A stretch of 64,000 nt of DNA from Plumapathes pennacea (Eukaryota > Cnidaria > Anthozoa > Antipatharia > Myriopathidae), in NCBI GenBank assembly GCA_964036295.1, contig OZ038469.1:2030501-2094500 (forward strand), read 5' to 3'. The notes under the pieces were generated by a model that was not told where the DNA came from, made no database searches, and saw nothing but the letters and a program-made list of their open reading frames with translations. A program made the translations under genes and the position numbers. Within the stretch, counting starts at the first letter, position 1, and each line of letters begins with the position of its first letter. Below are positions 16,456 through 29,372 of the stretch, in pieces.

Positions 16456-18763
16456 ATGTCAACTTTACTACCTCACCGGCACTTTAAACCGGTAGCAACC
16501 GGCCCTGGCGAGGACGAAATGGGCTTCTCAGAGACTACGAAATCGGAGCTTCAACTTTTGAACCCGAAGTACGAAAACATGATTCCCATGACTGACTTTC
16601 GAGGCATCGAACATGACAAACATCAATACGAAGATCCAGCGCAATTAAGCGTTCGAGTATTACAACCTGATCATCAAAAGAAGCGACCAAGACGGAAGCA
16701 CAATCAACTGTATGAACCACACAAGGAACCATTTAAAGCGGTTCGGTCAACAGACAGCGAGAGTTCAGATTGTAGTGTGAGGTTCTATTCCCAGCAAAAT
16801 CAAAGTTGCGTGAATCGATGCATGCATGCCTTGGTGTTTTTAATTTCAATGGTTTCTCTCGTAATGGTGATTTTGATGATGTTTGGTAAAGTTGGTCCAC
16901 AAGCGAATTGTGGCTGCTTCAATTCAGGTAAGGCTTGTGCGAGAACGTGAAAGCATTTCTCTGTAATATTGGGTTTTTAATCTTTTGATGCTAAGGTTCA
17001 AGCCCGGCATTGTTGTTATCAATTCCTTTCGGGACGCAGCACATTGTCAAGATTAATAGATGTCTTAACAAGTAAAACATTCTAGACATTTCGAATATGC
17101 GAACAAGTGTAAAGATAGCAGAGTAAATAATTGCCAAGTATAGGCTGTCCGTTTCATACATTCAACAGTACGACTTGACATAGATTATGATAGAAGTTTT
17201 CTTTGGCCAAAGTCGGTTTGCGTGTAAAACTAAATATTTGCACATACTTTTGTAGTACTCTCTGAAACTTGAATATTCATTGCTGCGGGTTTTTGTCTGT
17301 CAAGTCTACTCAAGGATCATTCAAAGGAATTTGAAAAACTGTACGACAACCATGTAAGGATTGACCCGACATAAACTCATTTGTTACCAGTTTCTCTGCT
17401 TGTTCTTGTCACAACGGTGTCTTCAGTACCAGCTGTAGTTTTGTCGACTAGTATATAAGTTGTTTTTGTTTCGCCTGAATGGTCAGCCAAAATTCGTACC
17501 TGTTTGCCTAGTCTGTTCACTAGTATGATCTGGCTTATGATCGCTTTTGACTCTTTTGGGCTGAATACTTAATTTGCCCAGCCCGATTCCAATCAGTGTA
17601 TGAAAGATCAGTCGTTTCTTTAGGTCACCTGTCGATTTGTAATTAAAAAAACGTACGGTGGGCGAATGAGTTTGCTTGTAATGTCGCTGGATAAATTCTG
17701 AAGTTCTTTCGGATTTATAATAGTATCATTCAAAATACAGTACGTCAATCTAGCTCACTGTTGATTAAAACGCCGAACTTCTTATTAGCCGTGACATGGG
17801 TTCAAGGTGCAAGTTTTAAAAAGATAATCACTCGTTACGCGCAGTTTTTCCTGCTTGAACTTGTGGCTTTAGTTCCCCGCAGAAAATATTATAGATGAAG
17901 CGTAAAATAGGGACCAACGAATGTAACGTCTTTATTGCTATATACATTTCAAGTCACAAGGCGATTCAGTGAAACATCACATTGACAGTCACTGCTTGCA
18001 TATTTTACTTGTATTTTTCGTACTTTTTTTAATATAAGCTTTGTGATTTGATGTTTAGATCACGAACTGTTAGGGTATGGCCGGGAAACGCCTTCTTCAA
18101 CATGCTCAACGTTATATAGGTTGCTGCCTAATAGTAAAGACACACCCACGTTGACTCGGTTTACGCACCCCTCTCCCCACAGGCTGTATTGACCACCAGG
18201 AACAGGTGATCAAATCACGCCACAAATTGAGAGCTGAACATTTTGTTAGAAGACAACTTGCTAATGCGTATTATTTTTCTAAGTTAATATGCATCCGTTT
18301 TAAAATCAAGTCATATTTTATCTAAAAGAAGATGGTTCTATTCACAGGCTACTACGGCGAGAAAAAAAGAACTTTTGCTCCGACCAAATTCTGTGCTTTT
18401 CTGTCATTCTATACAATAAAACCGCCCCTGAAAAGCATCCAAATTTCCGATTCAGTGGTTCCTCAGTCAAACTTCTTGAGGTTCCATACATCATTTGACA
18501 CACGACTGACTCATATAGTACTGTCTGTGACTCCGAGGAATAAATTAAAAAATATGGGCCTAAAAATGAAACGGGAAAGGGATGATACTAAACGCGTTTA
18601 TCTAACTTTCCTTTTCACGTTTGCAGGTGATTCTGGGCCTGTTGCTTCAGGCTTTAGATCGGGCGTACCAGCTGAAAGTGATTTGAAGGAACTAAAGGAT
18701 ACTATATCGTTTCTTCAACGTAACTTGGTAAGTTGTACAAATTGACTTTGATTGTACTAATTG

Positions 18764-18823
<60 letters not shown>

Positions 18824-18860
18824 TATTATTATCATCATCATCATCATCATCATCATTATC

Positions 18861-18902
<42 letters not shown>

Positions 18903-21856
18903 TGCAAATGTAATGTGATGATACAGTTTTTGAAACAGTTATTTTGTAATAAAAAATGAGCTTTGTGAACTATGTCAATTTTAATTATTGCTTTGTGTGC
19001 ACTGGCATCCAAAAGTGGCCATTGGCTTTAATGACATTTCCATAAAGGAATCCTCGGATCACTGCAGTCCTAATATATATTTGTTCTTTAGGAAGCAGTA
19101 TGGAAACAAATTAATGGAACAAAGACTGGTTTGATTGAGTTGACAGCGACATCTCAAAAGTCAACTGATGAGGTAAATTTTCGTTGACACAAATCCATCA
19201 GTCCTACTTCTTTTTTATATGCCTAGTTGTCCAAAGTCAGATTTAGATAACCCGGGATTAACCAAATTCTTTTCCTTGCTTCGCCAGCAAACTACAAGGT
19301 CTTGAGAAAATGCGAAGTAAAAAGCTTGTTTAGTGAACGAACTACTTCAATTTCAACCTACTGAAAAAAATGACTGAAAAGTTTAAACCTAACCCTGTGA
19401 TTAAGGCTTAAGCGTGCTTTGAACAACTCTGGGCCCGGTTTTTCAAAACACGATTAGGCTAATCCTGGATTAGGTCTAAACTTTCTTGTCATTTTTTAGC
19501 CTAAAAACGTGAAAGTTTCGCCCACAACGACTTTCTTGATAATGTTTTAAGCTGTAACAAGCTTTTTAATCCATCTTCGAACAAAACCAAGCAGTTTAAT
19601 TACAGAGAGGTCGAGAGAAAGAATTTCGTTAATCTTGGATTAGCTTAATCGACCTTCGAAAAACCGGACCCAGAGCGTTAATCAAGACTAATGTTCGTTT
19701 TCTTGGTACAGGTCAATCAACTAACAGACAAGCTGGAGGAATCCTGGCTAAATATTAATGCATCTTTTTATCAAAAACTTCAAGGAGTGGATGTGGTCTT
19801 TTCAGATCAGGTAAGTATATTTGTAAGATAAGTTATCTTCCGGGTTCTTGACTTCTTTTTGTTTTAAGTGCCAGTATCTTAAAAACGGCACAATTTGGCC
19901 TCGTTTTGGTAGTGGTGATGTGTTGAAATGTTAGTGCGATTGTATTTTATATTGTCGATGATTTTACGTGTCAACATATTTTATTTATGTTTTGTTCATT
20001 TACAGCTCAGTAACACCACGAAAAGACTGGATGAGGTCGACACAGAATTATTCAATTCCTTGAACTCTATCAATACCACTTTGAGAGAACAGGTAACCTA
20101 ACATAACTAAATTATGTGGGGGAAAAGTGATTTAACTCATGGCTTAGAAGTAATTTAACTATATATGTTTTGGTAGGTTGGTTGTGATCGTCCGGGTTAG
20201 AGTAGTCTCCAGAAAGACTGTTGTTGGTGACTGACGTTTCGACTACCTGAGCGGAAGTCATCTTCAGAGTCAAGTGAAAAGTATTCGTCAGATGGCGGTA
20301 TATACGGTACGACCAGAGACATATATACCGCCATCTGACGAATACTTTTCACTTGACTCTGAAGATGACTTCCGCTCAGGTAGTCGAAACGTCAGTCACC
20401 AACAACAGTCTTTCTGGAGACTACTCTAACCCGGACGATCACAACCAACCTACTGTTCACACTCCTGGGTTCAAACCAGAGAGTTTGAGTGTAAGTACTG
20501 ATGGATTGCGGAGAAAGAAGTTGAGGTCAATCTCTTGGTCTTTTTATATGAAAATGAGAAATGTTTGTTCGCATCATACGTTGGGAGCTTTCGCACCAGC
20601 TACGAACACAATTTATTTATGACTTAACTTTTCCGCTGAGGAATACAGATGTGCATACAGTAGAGGGCGGTTTGCGTAAATCATACGTACAAACATTTTT
20701 GTTCATACAAATGTTTCTTGAGCTGACAGCACCAGACGTATCCGAAAGTTTTCTATTGACTGGTCAATCCCATATTCCAATCACATTACGTGGTTACATT
20801 CATTTTGATATCAACAAAAATTGTCCACAAAAACAACGGAATCTGACCAACTTCGTCGCGATGTCAAATTAAGACACTGGCGGCCGAAATGGCCGGCAAT
20901 GGTCACAACGCCTTCAATAAATTCTAATAAAAATTAGTTATATGCTATGATTCTTTATCATAATATAGGAATGAAACTTTTGATTTTAAGATATCTGTGA
21001 AAAAATTTCTGCCCACTACTTAAAACAACCCGAAGACTTCATATTTTTCAAATGTTCATTGCTTGTTTGATGCAGTAAATTATTATTTTCTCCTTAGGGC
21101 TAATTCTTCTGTATTCTTTAGGTTACCACTATAACAAAACTATTTGGACCTGAGGGCCCGCAAGGTTACAATGGCTCAGGGGGGCTTCAAGGAATCCGAG
21201 GTCTTCAGGGACCCCCGGGTATAAATGGGTCCACTGGTCCCCAAGGCCCTCCCGGTCCTAAGGGGGAGCCAGGTCCCTCAGGGTTAAATGGAACCCAGGG
21301 CCCACAGGGCATACAAGGTCCAAAGGGCGATAAAGGAGAGAATGGAACTAAAGGTGACACAGGCCCTGCTGGGGAGACGGGACCCCCGGGACCCCCTGGA
21401 GCCGGGGATTTCCGCCAGTGCCAATACGCGTTTAAGAAAACAACGTCGCGGACATCTGACGAAAATTATAGCGATTTTACCTCAATTGTAGCAGACACGG
21501 TTGTAAGTGTTTTTTTCTGTCTTTCATTTTTGGAAAGCTGGGGCCGGATTCACAAAAGTTACGTACGAACGAAAATGAACATTTGTGAACCCCGGCCGGC
21601 CCCTGTGTAACTGAATTGCCGCGACATTGGAAAGTAAAAGATATATTCAGAATTGTTGTAAACGTTATTCTGTGCTATGTTTTGTTTGTAGAACGAGAGG
21701 ATATTGGGACCGACGTGCTCTACTGTCGGTGCAAAGGAATATCGACTGGAACAGACAAGCGGCGGGTTCAAGTGTTCATGCAAAGGAAAGTCGATTCTCT
21801 TCCCTGCAGGTGCATCAAGATGCATTATACATTACTGGAAGTGTCCTCTGAATTAA
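16456..21856 (+). CDS. Type II transmembrane collagen-like protein (+ gene, first exon B)
   Basis: Exons 16456-16927, 18627-18727, 19092-19172, 19712-19810, 20006-20092, 21122-21502, 21692-21856; every junction is AG/GT and in frame; 461 residues. Order: cytoplasmic tail with [13 protein letters not shown] and LYEPH; membrane segment at about residues 123-143; Cys-bearing linker (NCGCF); a stalk of about 120 residues with heptad character and N-glycosylation sequons; 29 uninterrupted Gly-X-Y triplets from GPEGPQ to GPPGAG; a C-terminal knob with [18 protein letters not shown] and HYWKCPLN. Expected at the cell surface as a collagen trimer with the C-terminus outside. The start ATG at 16456 is chosen because upstream in-frame codons look like UTR and the tail then matches its relatives. 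A polyadenylation signal (AATAAA) lies near 22315. The ligand is unknown. Confidence 0.85.
18764..18902. repeat. (ATT)n/(ATC)n microsatellite in collagen intron
   Basis: A run of TTA triplets passing into ATC triplets and back, between the exons at 18627 and 19092. Confidence 0.9.
19429..19672. mobile_element. MITE family B, copy 1
   Basis: 244 bp with inverted ends: GGGCCCGGTTTTTCAAAAC at the left and TTCGAAAAACCGGACCC at the right, each followed inward by GATTA-GGCTAATCC-type repeats. A second copy lies at 42451-42666 in an SDCCAG8 intron. Confidence 0.8.
20174..20452. mobile_element. Foldback element family C, copy 1
   Basis: Arms of about 130 bp, almost perfectly inverted around about 20305-20325, in the intron before the collagen exon. 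Each arm holds a hammerhead-ribozyme-like core (20229-20271 antisense, 20355-20397 sense). The right end continues into ACTGTTCACACTCCTGGGTT, which in copy 2 appears inverted at the left end, so the full element is longer than either copy. Confidence 0.85.
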
Positions 21857-22551
21857 AGTGCGAGATACCTGGTACTATGAAGGTACCATCGGATAACATT
21901 TCCCTTGCACCTCTGCTCCTGGGATATGTACACTTCATGTAAAAATTATCTAAGCGTAAAACCACGACGTTTACAAACTGCATTTTAAACGGCTACGGAG
22001 TTTATTCGTAGCAGGACGATTTTTTAAAATTCAGTGTAACGCCGTGTGAAGCCGGCGACAGCTTTGCCTCAGAAATTTGGTCACTCTTAGGAGATCAAAC
22101 TTTTCGAAGATCAAACTTCACTCTAAAGGCTTTGAAGTAACATATTACAGTAACAAACAGGTTCAAAATTTTGTGAGATGAGATTAGAACAGATCCTTAG
22201 ATATCTACGGCCATATTCTTGGCGATGGGTGGCTGAAGAATTCCAGGAGTAGTAAGTACTACATTCTAGAGGGAAATGCATAAGAATGTGGTGCTACTGA
22301 GATATAAATTTGTAAATAAAAGTTTAGAAAGATATTTGAAATGATATTTAGTCTATGTATAACTTTTGCACGAATTCCAAGTCAAAGTCGAACCCTTTAG
22401 TAGGCTCTCAATAATTAGCATTAATCGACCGACCTTTTAGGCAACGCCGTTTTTAGGAAAAAGAGGAAAAGTCCTATAGTATTCCTTCGTAAAATCTATT
22501 TACTTTTGGTGAGATTTCAGTTCAACATTCACCAGAATAGGAACCCTTTTC

Positions 22552-22817
<266 letters not shown>

Positions 22818-23926
22818 GGAATTGCTGACAAATCTCAGGCGAGCTGGCGTGCTCTAAAAAATGCTTTCGTCACTTTTGTGCCGCTGTATTCTAAAGGAAC
22901 AATCCACTTTACAAAGTGTGAATTTTTGTCTTGGAATTCAGAAAAGGCGAGTAATGAAAGTTTGATAAGTGCAGGCACTTATAAAAGAAGGAAATCAAAG
23001 TACAAATTATCAAAGTTAGTACAACAAGATAATTTTAGTCACGATGGTAACTTTTGTGGTCAAATCACTTTTTTGGACATATAAATGCCTGAACTTGTAT
23101 ATTATAAATAACATACTGACTAATGCGTGGAAAAGGCTCACAATTTCCTCAATTTTACACATTAGCTTCTTACAGAGTTTTAGTCAATGCGTGGATTAAT
23201 CCACATGTTCCAGTGACCTATTACAATATTAGATCGCCTCAAGGCCCGGCCAAACGATCTCAACATGTTTTAACTGATGTTTCGATGTTGTTGTTCATCA
23301 TTTCCAACAAATGTTGAAACACTGGGCAGGAGCAAACCTGCGATGATATTTTAGTAATGTTATTAATTATTATCTATACTTGAAATTAATATTAGTTTTA
23401 TGAATTTACAACTCAAGAACCTACTAGTTACTGATTCGATACTGCATACTTAGTTACAGTTGAAAGCCAGTGTTAAAAAGTAACGTTACTAACAACTGGC
23501 CAATATTTTCTGCGTTACTTCTTACGCATCTCTGATATCTTAGAATGTAAAAATACGAACATTTATCTTGTAAACAATTAATAAAGGAGCTGATCCCCCA
23601 GCTGATTATCGTTAATGTTGGTGTTGGCAAACCTCTAGTCACACAGACTGAAACCATCGTTTACCACTACAAGATCCCAAATCATGATCAGTAATGCATA
23701 CACAGAAAACGGCGTTATTCAGAGCGTTCTTTTATTCAGGCAAGAAAAAAACATGAAATCACAGGAAGGTTGAGTTGTATAGAATTGTGTTAGATGTGTA
23801 AAAACAGAAATTTCTCTGAGAAAGGAATGCTACAGTCCCAGTGGCTCATGTGATTCTGAAATTTATAAAATCCGTTCCGCATATCACGAGTTGAATCTCG
23901 CGATCTTAATATAACAAGTGATGGCA

Positions 23927-24279
23927 AATGGTTTGAACCCAGGAGTGTGAACAGTAGGTTGGTTGTGATCGTCCGGGTTAGAGTAGTCTCCAGAAAGACT
24001 GTTGTTGGTGACTGACGTTTCGACTACCTGAGCGGAAGTCATCTTCAGAGTCAAGTGAAAAGTATTCGTCAGATGGTGGTATATATGTCTCTGGTTGTAG
24101 AAGTGATTGGTCCGTTATGTCGGTCTATGGTTGGTCGAGTCGACATATATACCGCCATCTGACGAATACTTTTCACTTGACTCTGAAGATGACTTCCGCT
24201 CAGGTAGTCGAAACGTCAGTCACCAACAACAGTCTTTCTGGAGACTACTCTAACCCGGACGATCACAACCAACCTACTG
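23927..24279. mobile_element. Foldback element family C, copy 2
   Basis: Same inverted arms as 20174-20452, with hammerhead-like cores at 24010-24052 (antisense) and 24179-24221 (sense). The loop is longer and differs from copy 1. The left end carries the GAACCCAGGAGTGTGAACAG extension. Confidence 0.85.
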
Positions 24280-25377
24280 ATAACAAGTGATATTATTCAC
24301 CTGCTTCTGCCACTTGTTCTACTTATTGAACAGACTCTGACAAATGCATCTTTTTATTTTTATTATTTGTATTATCATATACAATCTATACTTATATGCG
24401 TCTTTACTATAAAATGTTCGTTTTTGAATAAAATGTTGAAGGTACTTTTAAAATATATTGGTAAGATTTATGTGATCATCTCGGCGAATGTCGATTCGGA
24501 ATTCCAAACTGCATGGTATCAAATGAAACCCAAGGATGCAAAGGACAGCTCATTGCAAGTGAAAGTTCTCGTTGATCACAAAATGATAGCTTGCAGTATA
24601 AAGACGTTGTTGAGTGGAGTCTATGTTCTTAAGCTTAAGTTTAACGGAGCGACAGGACCTTTTTCATTCCCAAGCTCAAAATACCAATCTTCCCAACCAT
24701 AATATGACAAAATGTATTTGAATGATGAAACGAGAACTGATATCTCACTTAGCTTTCATCTGAGCAAGGTATCAAAAGCAAAGGAACCTAACTCTAACCT
24801 CTGGCTATGCTAAACTGAAAGTTGATCACTATTGGGAATGATAGATTAAAAGTGACTCAGCTCTAACAACTTCGGAGTTGCACTGGACTGACCCCTCCCC
24901 CCCTTCAGGATTGTTAGCTGTCACTGGGGTACACTGTGGATTAGTTCACAGTTACTGACGTAAATCAGATCAAACTCCTTTAATCCTCGTATAAACCGAA
25001 TGGAATAAATAAAAATATATCAATAAAACATGCTAGCCTGGAAGGTTGAAATTCATAATATTAACAAATGTAGAATTGGAGCCGGTACACCTATTTGTGC
25101 TGTCAGTTCGTTTGCGATTCATTCTTTGTGCTTTCCTAAAACCATTGATTTGCTTTTCGTGCCATTCTGCTTGCTATGCGCAAACCATGGGCTTCAGACT
25201 TCACAAATGACTATCTGATCATGTTACCATGTGACATATATGGCTACCGGTTACTGATCAAAATACTTTTTGCTACAAAGATACTTGCGTAACACTGGAT
25301 TCTCGCGGTAAATACAAAGGGGGATCCTTGTGGTTATCCTATCTCCAACGGCCCTCTTTCCGTGCGATCGCTAAAAT

Positions 25378-28300
25378 TCACGGTACTACGAGAGGACATT
25401 TCCAGTAGTCTAATTTGCACGTTGGAGTCGCACCACTAGACCCTTTGCATCTGCATGTGTATTCTTGGAAGCCACCAGATGTTCCAACCTCAAGTCGTGA
25501 CTCGAAATCATGACCCAAATCCGTACTACATTGTATCCAGAACATTTTATGGTCCTAAAAAACATTTTGAATATGTGAATATATGTCACCCATCCATTCG
25601 TTCGTTCGTTCGTTTGTTCGTTAGTCTAGTCATCTCACTCGAAATGTTGTTTGATTCGCTCTGACAAATGGGCTAACACTCGAAACGTCAGCTACTGTCA
25701 CTTTTACGGCGTTCCAGTACCGTGATCAACTTTTGTTGATACACCACCGTTTTTATCACCACGCCGACGCAGTTAATCTAGTTATCTTAAGAGCTGGTAT
25801 CACACATATTATTTGATTCGTTTGTTTTTTATCCTGCCTGGCCACAAATGATGACCTACTTGTGTGGATCATGCAATCAGAATCCGCAGCAACACAAAAT
25901 CACACGATTACTTTTTACAACCATCCGAAGGGACCGTTCTACAGTCACATTTGAAAATACAACTTACGTTTGTGTCGAGTACAGCAACACTTGGTTTGTT
26001 GTTATCCGTCACGTGTTCGCACCAGCTGAAGTTACCAACTCCTTGTGTTCCCTGCGTTCCGTTAAGGCCTTGATTACCCACACTGCCGTTATTTCCCTTG
26101 TCCCCTCTAAGGCCCTTTATTCCCGGTTCTCCCTGAGTACCGTTTGCTCCATTAGGACCATTGACGCCGACATCACCAGGAAGGCCCTCTTGGCCTTGTG
26201 TTCCGTTATGTCCCTCTGGACCCTTATCTCCTGGGGCTCCCGCGGGACCTTGTGGGCCTTGTGATCCGTTGCGTCCCTGAGGACCTCTGGGTCCAGGGTC
26301 CTCCAGCTTTGCTTTCAGCTATTTTTTGGAAAAATTGTTCGCATTAATGAGATGATAAATGGATAAACTTAGCAGCTGATATCATTAGTTGTAATTCCAG
26401 TGTGAGTTTCATACCAGATCTCTCAGCGTTGAGTTTACTTGAATTATATTGTCCTGTACATCTTCATCTAATTTTGTTCGGTTTGATTCTTGGTTTTTCA
26501 CCTGTAAAAATAGAAATGAAATCTTGGAGATGTGTGTAGAAACCTTACAGTAATGTTTCTGTAACCACACGGAATTTCAACCAAACATTTCCACACCACT
26601 TCACGTCGCGAAATATGACGTCACGCACGTCACACGGCCATTGCAACACTTCACGTCACGACACGATACTCTCGCCCGGCCGTGTATCCTGCATTGCTTC
26701 GTCTTCACATACCTTCCCTGCAAAGGTACTGTTAAGTTGCGATAATATAGAGAAGATGGGGGAATTCTGGTGCGCTGTAGAATTCAACTGCCAAAAAAAA
26801 GAAACAAAAAAAAAAAAAAAAAAAAAAAACATAAATAAAAATAAGGAATTAAATCAGCTTTTGAATAAGCTGAGGGGATTTTGTCTTTTTCTCTGCCCCT
26901 GCACCATTTATTTGTCTGTCCATTTCACTGTCTGTTAGTCATTCATTATTTGCCTGACAAGTTTTTTACTGTCCATTTAAGTCTCTGTCTATTTGTCTGT
27001 CTATCTCACTGTTGCAGATCAACTGTTTTACCTGTAACAGCTTGTCACGCAACTCGTCGAGATTGGTCTCCAATTTTCCCTTGATTTCTTCAAGTTGCTC
27101 TTTATTGGATTCCGTATGGTTTAAGGTCGCGTTCTTTCAATAAATACAGTGAAGGGAAAGACTATATTAGTTCCCAACAGGGTCAACAGTCCTGATTTGT
27201 GCCTGTCACACAACAATAACACTCCCCCCTCTCCCATTTCAATGTTGAAAAGCGGAGAACCAAGACATAATGTATGTGTGCTGTCAAGTCTATGTCTTCA
27301 ACACAGTTGAGGGGTTGAGGGGGAGGGGGATACATAACCACTGAGTCTGTGAGCTGAGAGTCGCTCAGGATACTGTGTCCCACACAATTTTGTATAGATT
27401 GCAGTAACTAGGACATGATAGTGTAAACTAACAAATAGCCAAGGCCTTAAACTTGTCACATACGTAATCTGCCTCCAGTTCTAGCGTCATCTCGACCAAT
27501 GCTGACAGGTCCATAACCGCCTCTGGTTGGTCAAATGTTTGAGCTTCCTGAGACGATATAACCGCTGAATAACACACACAAAAATGAAGCCATTAATGAA
27601 CCTAGTAAATCTGAATGGTAAAGAGCCCTAGTGAATTCAAGTAAAGATTCCTTGTATTTATTTAGTTAAACATTCATGTTTTCGCCAATCACAAAATAGA
27701 GAAAGGAACGATATATAGTTAATCCAGGTGACGCACCTAATTTCTGGATTGTACACTTTGGCGGAACGTTGGAACTTAGCATATTTTATAACATCTTGGG
27801 CGCAGGAAGCCTCCACTTGTCAAATATTTTTATGCCATCAACACTCTTTTGCCATAACGGTAGAGAGATTTTGTACTTTACGACCCACGATTGATTTAAA
27901 CTGAAGGGAAGTAATGAACTCCCAGAGGAAGAAAAACCTTTTTGGTGCATGAAGTAATCGCGCCCATGTATCTATTTGCGCGTCAAGTTTTGCGTTTTCT
28001 ACTGCCACCAAGTGCCCGTCAAGGAAATGAAAACCTAAGGCTATTAAAATTGCTATCAAGCTTCTGCGAGCTAATGTCACGCTTTGTAGAGACAAACCCA
28101 CTAGAATTTTCCGGCCACATGACGTCAGAGATTTATATTACGTAAATGCGTCGCCCTTCTCGAATGATGTGGAAGTAAGTAAACGTTGTTCGCTATCTTT
28201 CTCTATTTCAAACTGACGCGGCAATAAGGAACATATGATGGCAAAATATGTTTATTAACTAGTGTTTCTGCTGTGTTGCGCTTAAACTGGTAACTTTGGT

Positions 28301-29372
28301 CAGCAGCTTGACACATTGTTTTTCTGTAGTGTCCGCAAAACTCCCGTCAAGCTTTGCGGTCACTTAGTTTCGAACAGCCCGCAGTCTGGCATCTACCCTT
28401 TGGGCATATAAATTGCATAATGACAATGTTATATCTTTATATTTTTAGCTGCAATGGCAAAAGACTTTGTTTGATCAAATAAAGACTGATTCTGCAGCGT
28501 TTGAAAGCTTCCGAAACAAATCATGTAATTGGTGGCAAAGCTCGTAATGTGGTGATGTTGGGCTGCGTGTTTACGAAAGGATTACTCTGCTAATATTGAA
28601 ACGAAAACGAAAGTTATGTCCAGTCATGTTTGGTGACGCAAAATACTTTATATTTTGAACTCCAAAGGCAGATTTTGTATAAATCTAATATGAGCCATCT
28701 AAATGTCCTAAAATTTGCGTCAATATAACGAAGGCCAATCTTCTTTTATAACTTGAAATAAATTTCTTATTAGTATACAATTATTTGTCTGTTTAAATTT
28801 GGACCAGAATATAGGAATCAGGACCACAGTACAGGCGTAACTAAAACAGCTTTAAGGTACGGAAACCATTCATAACAAATAACAAACAGGATTAGCATGA
28901 AACAAATGCAAATTCCTTTACCTCCATTGTCACAAGCCGTGCAATTGGCCGCACCAACATTTCCCAACATCAGCATCAAAACCAAGACAATCGCGGCAAC
29001 AGAGAACGTCATAATAAGAAACAGAACTACGCGATTAAACCACGAATCAAGCAATCGCTTAGGTCTTCTGATCTTAGCCACATTCTTTGGTCTAGCCTCC
29101 CTTCTTTGAGTCTCTTGATAATGTTGAATCATCTCTAACGGCATTTCATATCCATCATTATGCTCGGAGGATTTTAGCTGAGGTGAGCCTCTGTTTGTCG
29201 TGGGTGCCTGCTCTGGGATAAATGAATACGGGCTCGCAAAGCCGTCGCTGTCGTATGCTCCATTCGGAAAACCGCTTGTGCTCGGTAATGTCGATGCAGC
29301 ACTTCTGTTCAAGGAATGCATCGAACCAGGATCGAACCCCAGATTCAACTCTCCTCTGTCGCCACTCGACAT
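25378..29372 (-). CDS. Type II transmembrane collagen-like protein (- gene, first exon C)
   Basis: Exons in transcript order: 29372-28922, 27564-27464, 27133-27032, 26501-26415, 26318-25968, 25554-25378; AG/GT junctions in frame; 422 residues. Order: cytoplasmic tail with NGAYDSDGF and NDGYEMPLEM; a basic stop-transfer stretch (KIRRPKRLL); membrane segment at about residues 114-136; linker ANCTACDN; heptad-rich stalk with NATL, NHTE and NST sequons; 29 Gly-X-Y triplets; knob with IQCSTDLGHDF, YTCRCKG and DYWKCPL. The second exon (101 nt), the last stalk exon (87 nt) and the triplet count equal those of the + gene, so the two are paralogues in inverted orientation. The 102-nt exon has a poor acceptor (ATTGAAAG) and is the least certain. 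The + gene has two stalk exons (81 and 99 nt) where this gene has one. Confidence 0.82.
25655..25770. repeat. Half copy of foldback family D
   Basis: Matches the right arm of the hairpin at 37563-37790 (CACTCGAAACGTCAGCTA, then GCGTTCCAGTACC and GTTGATACACCA). The hammerhead-like core is degraded here (CTGACAA instead of CTGACGA). Confidence 0.65.
26804..26830. repeat. Poly-A tract
   Basis: Homopolymer A run in the - collagen gene intron. Confidence 0.9.

Noticed and set aside
21692..21942. Long alternative frame over the last + collagen exon
   Set aside because: Frame 0 from the acceptor gives the family knob ending HYWKCPLN and stop at 21856; the longer frame has no family match.
24367..24702. 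111-codon + ORF between the convergent collagen genes
   Set aside because: No recognisable domain, no splice partners, A/T-rich repeat-laden surroundings; could not be supported as a gene.
25908..25967. Read-through end of the - collagen gene (a further 19 codons after 25968, with FKCDC)
   Set aside because: A proper terminal exon with CSTD, CRCKG and YWKCPL is present at 25554-25378 with good splice sites; read-through would be an intron-retained isoform at most.
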